From Mucilaginibacter gossypiicola (lineage in GTDB: Bacteria; Bacteroidota; Bacteroidia; Sphingobacteriales; Sphingobacteriaceae): a DNA stretch of 64,000 nt. A program made the position numbers and the translations under genes. Of this stretch, positions 53,797-62,248 are shown piece by piece; position 1 is the stretch's first letter, and every line of letters starts with the position of its first letter. The stretch is taken from assembly GCF_900110105.1 (NCBI RefSeq), contig NZ_FOCL01000004.1, positions 466,495 through 530,494 of the forward strand, written 5' to 3'. Below the pieces are notes generated by a model. That model had not been told where the DNA came from. It did not search any database and saw only the letters and a list, made by a program, of their open reading frames with translations.

Positions 53797-55377
53797 TTAA
53801 TGTGGTGTTAGTATATAATTTTTTGCTGTTTCGTTAAAGGCTTTAACCTGTGCTTGTTCCCATGCAACATCTTTTCCTAATTCGCCGGCCATGAGGCGGG
53901 CTACTTCGGGTGCCATTGCCGTAGCCAGGCGGGCATCTAAAAATAACACCCGGGTACGTCGCGCCAGTATATCTTCAACAGTACGCGCCATCTCGTTTCT
54001 TACCGACCAGATGACCTCGCCTTTAGTATAGCTGCTTCCAGCATGAACGAGGTTTTTCCAGTCTGGGTTCTCCTTGTACAAAGCCAAAACGTTTTCAATA
54101 TCGGCACCATAAACAAACATAGGATTTGTGCGGTCGGGGTTGGGGCGATTACCGTGGATAGGTAAGAATGCAGTTTTACACGGTATATTATTTAGTCCGC
54201 CTGTTTCAATAGCCTTGTCAACTATGTCCTCGGCCATTTTGCGGTAAGTAGTCCATTTACCGCCCGTTATAGTAATTAGTCCCGACGCAGAAACGATCAG
54301 CTTATGGCTCCTGGAAATTTCCTTTGTTTTTGACGAACCATCCTGCGGGGCAGCAAGCGGCCTTAAACCTGCAAAAACGCTTAAAACATCTGCACGGGTA
54401 GGGGCTTTGGTGAGGTATTTGCCTGCTGTTCTTAATATAAATTCCACTTCTTCGCGCAGTGCTACCGGTTCAAGGCTGTGCGAGTCGATAGGGGTGTCGG
54501 TGGTACCTATCAGTAATTTCTCATGCCATGGAACGGCGAAAAGTACGCGCCCGTCTTCGGTTTTGGGGATCATCAGTGCATCTTCAGCCGGCAAAAATGA
54601 ACGGTCGAGCACAAGGTGTACGCCCTGGCTTGGCCTAACCATCGGCTTCTTCTCGGGGGTATCCATTTTAAGTACGTCGTCAACGAACACACCGGTAGCG
54701 TTGATCACTGTTTTTGCCTTTAATTGGTAATTGACTCCGGTTTCTGTATCCGTGGCTTTTACGCCTGTGATTTTATTGGTAGTATCTTTGATCAATCCGG
54801 TTACTTTAAAGTAATTGAGTAGGGTTGCGCCTTGTTCAATAGCTGTTTGTGCCAGGTTAATTGCAAGCCTGGAATCATCAAACTGCCCGTCATGATAAAC
54901 AACACCACCGTGAAGTCCTTTTTCCTGGATGCCGGGCAATCGTTTAATGGTTTCTTTTTTAGAAATGTGTTTTGCCCTACCGAAACTTAGCTTCCCAGCC
55001 AGCAGATCATAAATGCTGAGGCCGATAGTGTAAAAAACACCGTCCCACCAGGAGTAATTGGGAATAATAAAACTTTCATTTTTTACAAGATGCGGTGCGT
55101 TTTGTAATAACAGGCCCCGTTCGCGTAAAGCTTCACGCACCAGGCCGATGTCGCCCTGTGCCAGGTACCGTACTCCGCCATGTACTAATTTGGTAGCCCG
55201 GCTTGAGGTGCCTTTGGCAAAATCAGCCTGTTCCAGTAATAATGTAGAGAAGCCACGGGAAGCTGAATCGACAGCCGCGCCAAGTCCGGTAGCTCCGCCA
55301 CCTATGATGACGAGGTCCCAGATCTTTTCGGTATCGTCAAGGTGGTTGAGATTCGCTTCTCTTGTAAATGGATTCAT
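53797..55377 (-). CDS. glpD: FAD-dependent glycerol-3-phosphate dehydrogenase
   Basis: A 526-residue membrane-associated flavoenzyme that oxidises glycerol 3-phosphate to dihydroxyacetone phosphate and feeds electrons to quinone. The FAD-binding fold is clear: DLVIIGGGATGLGAAVDSASRGFSTLLLEQ and GTSSRATKLVHGGVRYL. Other family blocks are INATGVFVDDVL, RPSQGVHLVLD, VPWHEKLLIGTTDTP and SASGLITITGGKWTTYRKMAEDIVD. ATG at 55377 was chosen over a TTG seven codons upstream because a 13-bp operator-like repeat reaches exactly to this start. It is first in the glpDKF operon. Confidence 0.96.
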   Translation of the reverse strand: MNPFTREANLNHLDDTEKIWDLVIIGGGATGLGAAVDSASRGFSTLLLEQADFAKGTSSRATKLVHGGVRYLAQGDIGLVREALRERGLLLQNAPHLVKNESFIIPNYSWWDGVFYTIGLSIYDLLAGKLSFGRAKHISKKETIKRLPGIQEKGLHGGVVYHDGQFDDSRLAINLAQTAIEQGATLLNYFKVTGLIKDTTNKITGVKATDTETGVNYQLKAKTVINATGVFVDDVLKMDTPEKKPMVRPSQGVHLVLDRSFLPAEDALMIPKTEDGRVLFAVPWHEKLLIGTTDTPIDSHSLEPVALREEVEFILRTAGKYLTKAPTRADVLSVFAGLRPLAAPQDGSSKTKEISRSHKLIVSASGLITITGGKWTTYRKMAEDIVDKAIETGGLNNIPCKTAFLPIHGNRPNPDRTNPMFVYGADIENVLALYKENPDWKNLVHAGSSYTKGEVIWSVRNEMARTVEDILARRTRVLFLDARLATAMAPEVARLMAGELGKDVAWEQAQVKAFNETAKNYILTPH

Positions 55378-55420
55378 TTTATTTCGATATTTATTCAAAT
55401 ATATAAAATCGAAATAAAAT
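55376..55420 (-). promoter_or_regulatory. glpD promoter inside a 13-bp inverted repeat
   Basis: ATTTTATTTCGAT (55376-55388) and ATCGAAATAAAAT (55408-55420) are perfect complements separated by 19 nt. Within the spacer, on the minus strand, lies TATATTTG (plus 55396-55403), an exact TAnnTTTG -7 element for glpD. The left arm overlaps the ATG. The TTCGAT/ATCGAA cores resemble DeoR-type sites. A regulator bound here would block transcription, consistent with repression by the divergent GlpR-like protein. Confidence 0.6.
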
Positions 55421-55455
55421 AAAACTAAATGAAATTAAAAATAATTTTATTTGGT

Positions 55456-55463
55456 TACATTTG
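55456..55463 (+). promoter_or_regulatory. -7 element for the glpR-like gene
   Basis: TACATTTG matches TAnnTTTG and lies about 70 nt before the ATG at 55530, on the opposite strand to the glpD promoter. Confidence 0.35.
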
Positions 55464-55529
55464 ACTAATAGAAGCGATCGCATACTCTATCAAACATTAC
55501 AATCAAGTTTTCTGTTTAATTTAGCGATT

Positions 55530-56294
55530 ATGAGCAAAAACACCGACCGTCATAAGTTTATCCTGCAAAAAGTTGATACAGATGGGTTTGTGAATGTGCA
55601 GGACTTAAGTAACCAGTTAAGTGTTTCGGAGGTTACCATCCGAAAGGACCTGAAACTTTTAGAAGATAAAAACCTGCTTTTCAGAACGCATGGCGGTGCA
55701 AGCAAAACAAATCCATACGCCAATGACCGGCCGGTATCCGAAAAGGAAAAGCTGAATGGCCCCGAAAAGGAAAAAATTGCCTTCGAAGCTGCGACGAGGA
55801 TAGGAGCCAATGACTCTGTTATCATCGCCTCGGGTACTACCATGCTCGCCCTTGCCCGTGCTATGCAGCCCAATAAACACCTTACTATTGTTACTGCTGC
55901 ATTGCCGGTAGCTCTTGAACTTCTTCAGCATCCGCAGGTTGATATTGTTCAATTGGGAGGGCAAATGCGTAATACATCGTCGTCAGTAACCGGCAACTAT
56001 GCTGAACTGATGCTGGATGATATGCTATGCGGGGTTTTGTTTTTAGGTGTTGACGGTATCGACCCGGAAATTGGATTGACCACCACCAATTTATCCGAAG
56101 CCAGGCTTAATCAGAAAATGATCAATGCAGCTCAAACTACCATTGTACTGGCCGATAGTACTAAATTCGGAAAGCGTGGATTAGCGAAGATTTGTTCGTT
56201 GGATCAGATCAATGAGATCATTACCGATAGCGGCATTAGTCCGGCAATGCTAAATATGCTGGAAGAAAAAGGAGTGAAGGTGACGGTTGTTTAA
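55530..56294 (+). CDS. glpR: DeoR-family regulator, GlpR-like
   Basis: A 254-residue repressor. The N-terminal winged HTH is DGFVNVQDLSNQLSVSEVTIRKDLKLLEDKNLLFRTHGGA, followed by a sugar-phosphate-isomerase-like sensor domain (IGANDSVIIASGTTMLALARAM, VQLGGQMRNTSSSVTG, LFLGVDGIDPEIGLTTTN, VLADSTKFGKRGLAKICSL) that binds phosphorylated sugars such as glycerol 3-phosphate. It is divergent from glpD with a shared 152-nt intergenic region that contains the repeat described above. The glycerol role is inferred from position. ATG at 55530 begins just before the HTH. Confidence 0.9.
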   Translation: MSKNTDRHKFILQKVDTDGFVNVQDLSNQLSVSEVTIRKDLKLLEDKNLLFRTHGGASKTNPYANDRPVSEKEKLNGPEKEKIAFEAATRIGANDSVIIASGTTMLALARAMQPNKHLTIVTAALPVALELLQHPQVDIVQLGGQMRNTSSSVTGNYAELMLDDMLCGVLFLGVDGIDPEIGLTTTNLSEARLNQKMINAAQTTIVLADSTKFGKRGLAKICSLDQINEIITDSGISPAMLNMLEEKGVKVTVV

Positions 56295-56339
56295 GTAGAT
56301 ATTTCGTTGGTGATGGCAGGTGTTGGAAGCATGAAAAAA

Positions 56340-56456
56340 ATGTCATTGCGAGCGAAGCGCGGCAATCTCGTCGCTAATGCATGTCCGATCTGTATTGCTA
56401 CGAGATTGCTTCGGCGCCCCAGATGCTTTTGCCCATGCTGCTCCTCGCAATGACAT
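56340..56456. repeat. Palindromic interspersed element, copy 5 (long form)
   Basis: A 117-bp element with the same 13-bp TIRs (ATGTCATTGCGAG and CTCGCAATGACAT) and an inner pair GGCAATCTCG with CGAGATTGCT. It is longer than the 92-bp form through extra sequence inside the right half. It lies between the convergent glpR-like and LacI genes. Confidence 0.8.
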
Positions 56457-56489
56457 GGGTTTTAATAACGCTTTAACATTCTAAGTTCT

Positions 56490-57521
56490 TCAAATAGCTT
56501 TCACTGATGATGACCTTACTATCAATTGTGTATCCACCTTCTCAGTAGTAAACTCCTCAACAGGCCATTTGCTTTCAATGGTTTTAATAAGCATTTCGGT
56601 GGCCATTTGTCCTATCTGAAAGGCAGGCTGGCGTACAACGGTTAAGGGGGGATCAAACAGATCAACCACATCCGAATTGGTGAACCCGGCTATCGCAATG
56701 TCTCCGGGAACTTTTAAGCTCCATTTTTTTAATATCGACATGCTGCTGATGGTAAGCCGGTCGCTGCCACTAAAAATAGCCTCCGGTTTATCATCCAATG
56801 CCAGCAATTCTTTCAGCACAGTCTCCACTTCGTCGTGTATCATGCCGCCATGGTTACAATGCTTAAGGTATTCGGGCCTGAATTCGATGCCGTGTTTATC
56901 AAGTGCGGCCTTGTAGCCTTCAAAGCGCTCATGGCTTATAAGGAGATTGTTTGAGTTAGTGAGATGGGCTATTTTGGTAAAGCCCGAGTTAATCAATGCT
57001 TCCGTTCCGTTAAACGAACCCTGGAAGTTATTGGCTATCACTTTGTGTGTATTCAGGTCGGGCGCGGCCCTGTCAAAAAATACGATGGGGAAGCCTTTAT
57101 CCAGCAGGTATTTATATTGTGAGGTGTCGGTTGTTTGGGCCGATAGCGATACCAGTAATCCATCCACATGCCTTGATAGTAAATGTTTTACATTGGCGCT
57201 TTCCCTGTCAAATGATTCGTGTGTTTGCGTAATGATAACGTGGTACCCCCGGTTATAAGCTATGGATTCAATACCGTTAATAGCCTGCGAAAAATAATCG
57301 TTAGCCACCTCGCATACCACTACGCCTATAGAGTGGCTTTTTTGCTCTTTAAGGCTTAAAGCAATAGGGTTGGGCCGGTAGTTTATCTTTTCGGCGTACT
57401 CAAGAACAAGCTTTTTGGTTTCGGTGCCTATTTCATAACTTCCGTTCAGTGCACGTGATACCGTTGATGTTGACACACCCAAAGCCTTGGCAATATCCTT
57501 GATAGTAACTGATTCAAACAT
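56490..57521 (-). CDS. LacI-family transcriptional regulator
   Basis: A 343-residue repressor. The HTH and hinge are textbook (TIKDIAKALGVSTSTVSRALNG and YRPNPIALSLK). The periplasmic-binding-like sensor domain follows with IGVVVCEVANDYFSQAINGIE, GYHVIITQTHESFD, IVFFDRAAP, and a C-terminal PPLTVVRQPAFQIGQMATEMLIK. The ligand is probably a sugar but cannot be named. It is transcribed alone. A matching palindrome is not obvious directly upstream of its own start, although AATCGATT sites occur upstream of two starts in the SusC/DUF1080 locus. Confidence 0.95.
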   Translation of the reverse strand: MFESVTIKDIAKALGVSTSTVSRALNGSYEIGTETKKLVLEYAEKINYRPNPIALSLKEQKSHSIGVVVCEVANDYFSQAINGIESIAYNRGYHVIITQTHESFDRESANVKHLLSRHVDGLLVSLSAQTTDTSQYKYLLDKGFPIVFFDRAAPDLNTHKVIANNFQGSFNGTEALINSGFTKIAHLTNSNNLLISHERFEGYKAALDKHGIEFRPEYLKHCNHGGMIHDEVETVLKELLALDDKPEAIFSGSDRLTISSMSILKKWSLKVPGDIAIAGFTNSDVVDLFDPPLTVVRQPAFQIGQMATEMLIKTIESKWPVEEFTTEKVDTQLIVRSSSVKAI

Positions 57522-57644
57522 AATTTAACGTGGCAGCAGGTTTAATTATTCAGGAAAACATTTGATGCGGGCTAAGTTATTTTTAAAAAATGAAATATTC
57601 CCGTGTTTTTCGATTTTAGGGGAGCATAACGTTAATTAAATTAT

Positions 57645-57678
57645 AAAAAAGGGGTTGCGGAAAGCGCAACCCCTTTTT
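57645..57678 (-). terminator. Strong terminator of the ABC operon
   Basis: A 14-bp perfect stem, AAAAAGGGGTTGCG (57646-57659) and CGCAACCCCTTTTT (57665-57678), with a 5-nt loop. On the minus strand it is followed by a T-run. It lies directly after the fused permease gene. Confidence 0.9.
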
Positions 57679-57682
57679 GCTG

Positions 57683-60600
57683 TTATAGCTCTTTGATGTT
57701 ATCGTTAGGGTTCCTGTCAATCAGTTTGCTAAACGGATCAACTCCTACCGAAGCCGGCTGGCCTTTAACAATAACGCTGAATTGCTGTTGCCCGCGTTTA
57801 AGTTTATACTTCTTAAGGTATAAGGTATTACTTACCATACGGTTACCCGCACCTTGAACCTGCTTGCCAAATATCCCGATATCTATATAGTCATTCATGT
57901 TTACGGCCGGGATATCGTTGTTTTTGGCGTCCTTCCATGCTTTATCAATATTTATTTTGAAAGTAACCTTGTATTCATTTTTATTACCTGTTGGCTTACT
58001 GCTTGCATCAACCACCCTGTTATCATACAGCGTGATCTTTTGCCAGGTATCGGTAAGGTAATACTGCAGCGAATCGGGTACGTGCTTTTGGAGGTATTGA
58101 TAAAGGTTATTTGCTCCAGGAAAAGGGGCATTAGTTTTAAAAGCATAGGACTTTTTAAATTCGCGGAGGGCCACGTTTAGGCTGTCTTCACCAATCAGGT
58201 CGCGCAGGCCATATAAAGCTACGCTTGCCTTGCCTCCCCATAAAAACCAATTGTTTGCTTTTATTAAAGGGTGCTCGTTTTCATTGAGGTGCCGCCTGAT
58301 AAACAGGTAATACCATAATTGGTCCAACACAATGTAACGCATGTTATCCTTGCCATATTTATGCTCAGACATTACCAGCTGATCATAATTTGACAAACCT
58401 TCGGGGATCACCAAACTTCCTACCGTACTGTTTGGCGCTGTCTGGAAACGCCACCATTGCTGGGATAATAATCTTGTAGTATTGGCATAGCAATAATCAA
58501 AGCTGTTGGGATCTCTGAAATCGGCATTCCAGCCAAAATATTCGGCGTAGGTATTCAGTGTTGTCATCGAGGCATCTTGTGGGCCATAAACAGAAGTTTC
58601 CACCAGGCGGATATCATTAAACGGATAGTTGCCGTAAACTTTGCTGTAATAGGCTAAACCATCTTTATAAGCAGCAATATATCTGTCGATATTAATGTTG
58701 TGCTCAGGATGATAATAAACCTCAATGTTCACCTGGTGATCCAATTGAACACTCGCTTTTTTTACGGCCAGTTTTTCGGATATAATACCCATTGGCATGT
58801 ACATGCCCGGTTTATCCTGCACATAGTGGAAATAATTGCGGCCATCCTGCTGCCAGTTTTTTACAAGCCGACCTGGGGCAATAGCGGTTTGATCGGTGAG
58901 CGTGCCAACTGTTACATCAAGTTTCAGGAGATCGGCGGCCCTTCCTGCTTTAAGCGTGTTGATGCCTTCAGGGTTATCCTGTTGAATTTCCTCTTCCTTT
59001 TTTTCGGGCAGACCGGCCTTTTTTCGTTCATATGGGCTTCCCAGTTCGTCATCTTCGTCATAACCTAAACCTGGTAATCCGCCGTTGAAAAATGTGCCGT
59101 TGTTAATGAGGGCTGCAGCATACATCCCATTGGTAAATCCTTTGTGAACTATTTCTGAGTTGATCTCCAGCACTAGCGAATCGCCGGGCATCAATGGTTT
59201 TATAAATTTATATAAACGGAAGTCGGCAGTATCCATTTTCGGCCTGAACCAGTTGAAAAATCCGCGGGTATACAACAGCGGGGCAGTAAAGGGAACTAAT
59301 ACACCATTAGTTTTAAGCGAATAGGCAGTCAGATCATCGCCATCGAGCAGCATTTGCGATATGGCAACTTTGTTTTTATTGGTGATGGTTACCCATGCGT
59401 GTGTAGAAACCTGCTGTTTATCGGGATAAAGTTCTACCTGCATTTTTATACCGATTACTTTAGGAAGGGGAAGATGTTCATATTTCTTCAGCGATTTCTC
59501 ATATTGCACGGCCCTCGCGGTATTTTCATACTTTATGAGATAGCTGTTTAAAAAGCTCACATTGTAATAATTCCATGCGCCTACTGCCAAAAATGCTATG
59601 GCCACTATTGCGGTGATCAGGGCTGTACTACGATTGAAACGCTGAGGGAGCAGGCGTAATCGTTCTTTAAAAGATGAGGTTACCCCACGATAGTAAAACA
59701 GTGCTGAGGCAATAATGAGCAGCCCTGCAAACAACAGCCAATACAGGTTAAACCAATTGATAGGTGTTACCATGTGACCCATGCCTGTCATATCGGAGAT
59801 TCCTGAGGATGGGGTGTATGAATATAGTAGCAGATTGTAGTCAAAGGTGCCCGTTTTACGCAAAAAGAAAACGATAACCCATAAAAACACCCCTATGCCG
59901 TGTGCTGCAAATTTGTTATTGATAATAACGTGTACTACATAGCAAAATACAACCATCTCCAGCAAAGCAGGCAGCAATATGCAGGCTATGTACAGAAAGT
60001 ACACAGATAGATTCAATGTGTGATAACCTTTTAATAATTGAACAATAACCCCGGTTAGTATGGGTAGGAAGGATAAGCCGGTACCAATAAGCAATAAGGT
60101 GATTAGTTTTGATCCATTCAGGATCCAGTTTGGCGGCGGGAGCGAATCATTGATAAATGCGTAGCGGGTTGTCCTGTCGCGGTGCAGGGTTTCGCCGGTA
60201 TAAAACATCAGGATAAAGAAAATGAAGAAAGGAAAGGCTTCATTAAAAATTCCAAGTAATGTAACCGTACGCGGGAAATCAGGTACACCATTTCTGTTGT
60301 CGCCAAGCCAGAGTACAAAGCCAAGAAATAAGCTGCCACTGATCAATATGATCCAGAAGTAATTATCGCGAATGATATTAAGCAATTCAACCTTTACCAG
60401 GTTGCTCAACGTGTTCCGGTTGTATTTGCCCGTAAAGCTAACAGCCGGCTTAATAGTTATGGCGTTCTTGGTTTTAGCACCTACTTCATCAATAGCCGCT
60501 TTGTCGCGCCGGCCACTAAAAAAACGCTCGAAGTTAAACCGCAAATAAGTAAAAATTACAATAAGCATTCCTATACCTCCCCATACTATCCGGTTAAGCA

Positions 60601-61321
60601 TAAACGTGCCCGTTACCGGGAACAACGTGGTGTTTTGTTCAATAGTGCTTGAAGAGCTGGTTTGCAGCCTGATGCCGTTGAGACCAAAAGGATCGCTTAG
60701 GTTGATTACCGTTGGATTGTTGATATGGTTGAGGAAAAACAGCGCAATAAAATAAAACAGAAACAACAGGATACCACCAAAGTAAATCACCTTTACGTTG
60801 CGTGTAATAGCCACCAGGCCAAAAAACAACGAAGAAGTGAACAAAACGTTGGGTAGCCCGATAGTAAAAAACGGGTGCAGGTAGTAAATGAGGTTATTGG
60901 GGCCGTATTGTTTTACATCCGTCCATCCCACAGCTGGGCCAAGTTTGGTGCCTATAAATGCACCTATAATAACTGCCGATGCTATGAAGATCATGAAAAC
61001 GAAGGAGCCAAGGTAACGGCCCCAGAAATAACCAGCTTTTGTAATAGGGTAGGTTAAGTAATAATCTTTTGTGTTATACTCAATATCGCGATATAATGCA
61101 GTACCCATGATGGAGGAACTCACAAGTGTTATCATCATGGTGATACCCGAGCACCACAAGGCAAGTACATATGGTGCATTAATGTGCTCTTTTTCGCCCA
61201 GCGGTAATGAACCTGTTGAAAAAGTAAACACTGTAAATATGAGTGCTGCCAAAAAATATAGGTAAACGGCTGGCCTGCGGACCCGATTTTGGATCTCGAA
61301 CAGAAATATTTTAAGAAACAT
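57683..61321 (-). CDS. ABC-2 permease fused to a degenerate M1-peptidase-like domain
   Basis: A 1212-residue protein. The N-terminal half (about 1-600) holds two sets of membrane helices of ABC-2 permease type. The C-terminal half has the beta-sandwich and catalytic-domain layout of M1 aminopeptidases (VQLDHQVNIEVYYHPEHNINIDRYIAAYKDGLAYYSKVYGNYPFNDIRLVET). Where M1 enzymes carry HExxHQWW, this protein reads R950-L-L-S-Q954-QWW, and the GxMEN loop reads ASMTT, although E974 in PEGLSNY is kept. The zinc site is therefore lost and the domain is probably a non-catalytic sensor or scaffold. Gene order places it last in an operon with its ATPase 22 nt upstream. Confidence 0.88.
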   Translation of the reverse strand: MFLKIFLFEIQNRVRRPAVYLYFLAALIFTVFTFSTGSLPLGEKEHINAPYVLALWCSGITMMITLVSSSIMGTALYRDIEYNTKDYYLTYPITKAGYFWGRYLGSFVFMIFIASAVIIGAFIGTKLGPAVGWTDVKQYGPNNLIYYLHPFFTIGLPNVLFTSSLFFGLVAITRNVKVIYFGGILLFLFYFIALFFLNHINNPTVINLSDPFGLNGIRLQTSSSSTIEQNTTLFPVTGTFMLNRIVWGGIGMLIVIFTYLRFNFERFFSGRRDKAAIDEVGAKTKNAITIKPAVSFTGKYNRNTLSNLVKVELLNIIRDNYFWIILISGSLFLGFVLWLGDNRNGVPDFPRTVTLLGIFNEAFPFFIFFILMFYTGETLHRDRTTRYAFINDSLPPPNWILNGSKLITLLLIGTGLSFLPILTGVIVQLLKGYHTLNLSVYFLYIACILLPALLEMVVFCYVVHVIINNKFAAHGIGVFLWVIVFFLRKTGTFDYNLLLYSYTPSSGISDMTGMGHMVTPINWFNLYWLLFAGLLIIASALFYYRGVTSSFKERLRLLPQRFNRSTALITAIVAIAFLAVGAWNYYNVSFLNSYLIKYENTARAVQYEKSLKKYEHLPLPKVIGIKMQVELYPDKQQVSTHAWVTITNKNKVAISQMLLDGDDLTAYSLKTNGVLVPFTAPLLYTRGFFNWFRPKMDTADFRLYKFIKPLMPGDSLVLEINSEIVHKGFTNGMYAAALINNGTFFNGGLPGLGYDEDDELGSPYERKKAGLPEKKEEEIQQDNPEGINTLKAGRAADLLKLDVTVGTLTDQTAIAPGRLVKNWQQDGRNYFHYVQDKPGMYMPMGIISEKLAVKKASVQLDHQVNIEVYYHPEHNINIDRYIAAYKDGLAYYSKVYGNYPFNDIRLVETSVYGPQDASMTTLNTYAEYFGWNADFRDPNSFDYCYANTTRLLSQQWWRFQTAPNSTVGSLVIPEGLSNYDQLVMSEHKYGKDNMRYIVLDQLWYYLFIRRHLNENEHPLIKANNWFLWGGKASVALYGLRDLIGEDSLNVALREFKKSYAFKTNAPFPGANNLYQYLQKHVPDSLQYYLTDTWQKITLYDNRVVDASSKPTGNKNEYKVTFKINIDKAWKDAKNNDIPAVNMNDYIDIGIFGKQVQGAGNRMVSNTLYLKKYKLKRGQQQFSVIVKGQPASVGVDPFSKLIDRNPNDNIKEL

Positions 61322-61343
61322 AAACTATTGGTTTATAGTGGTT

Positions 61344-62231
61344 TTAAATGGTATCTACATCTATTCGTGTAGCGATGTTGCTGAAGTACACATCTTCGAG
61401 GTTGGGCGTGCTACTGATAAAACCGTTGCCGGGTTCGGCTTCGCTGATAATGCGGATATGGAGCTTACCGGTTTTAAGCTGCGTTGATATTACCTGGTAG
61501 TCATCTTTATAAAAGCCCAACTCCGATTGGGTGATCACCTTGCTATAGATCTTCCCGTTCAACTCATTTACGGCGCTTTCAGGGTCGCCGGCATATAAAA
61601 CTTCGCCCTGGCAAATGATGGCAAAATTGGCGCAAAGCGTACTCACATCTTCAACAATATGGGTTGAAAGGATCACGATGGTATTTTCACCCAAACGGCT
61701 TAACAGGTTATAAAAGCGGTTTCGCTCGGCTGGGTCAAGGCCCGCGGTAGGTTCATCAACAATGATAAGTTTGGGGTTACCAATTAATGCCTGTGCTATT
61801 CCAAAGCGCTGTTTCATACCGCCGGAGTAGGTGCCGAGGTGTTTTTTTCTGTCTTTATACAGGTTTACGCTTTCCAATAATTGCAGCACAAGGTCTTTAC
61901 GTTCAGCACTGTTGCCAACACCTTTGAGCTGGGCAATATGATCGAGCATGCGTTCGGCTGATATTTTAGGGTATACACCAAACTCCTGGGGCAGGTACCC
62001 GAGTAGCTGTCTAACTTCTGTCTTGCTTTTCAATACATCCAGTTCATCTAAAAAAATACTGCCTTTATCAGCCTCCTGGAGGGTGGCTATGGTACGCATG
62101 AGCGATGATTTACCGGCGCCATTAGGGCCAAGCAAGCCAAACATGCCGTTATTGAGGGTAAGCGAAACATCTTTTAAAGCATGCACGCCGTTGGCATAGG
62201 TTTTAGATAGTGAGTTGATTACTAATTTCAT
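61344..62231 (-). CDS. ABC transporter ATP-binding protein
   Basis: A 295-residue ATPase. Walker A is GPNGAGKSS (G35 to S43), the signature is SGGMKQR, Walker B is LIIVDEPTAGLDP, and the switch His is in STHIVED. A Q-loop lies at LGYLPQEFGVYP. A C-terminal extension of about 75 residues follows the core. It powers the fused ABC-2 permease encoded next. The gene order GntR, unknown exported protein, ATPase and permease on one strand resembles YtrA-type stress-responsive ABC operons. Confidence 0.95.
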   Translation of the reverse strand: MKLVINSLSKTYANGVHALKDVSLTLNNGMFGLLGPNGAGKSSLMRTIATLQEADKGSIFLDELDVLKSKTEVRQLLGYLPQEFGVYPKISAERMLDHIAQLKGVGNSAERKDLVLQLLESVNLYKDRKKHLGTYSGGMKQRFGIAQALIGNPKLIIVDEPTAGLDPAERNRFYNLLSRLGENTIVILSTHIVEDVSTLCANFAIICQGEVLYAGDPESAVNELNGKIYSKVITQSELGFYKDDYQVISTQLKTGKLHIRIISEAEPGNGFISSTPNLEDVYFSNIATRIDVDTI

Positions 62232-62248
62232 GATTTGCTAAGTTTTGG

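Noticed and set aside
14484-56456. Short repeats as a CRISPR array
   Set aside because: The copies are thousands of bases apart, palindromic over their whole length and not separated by spacers; no cas gene is present.
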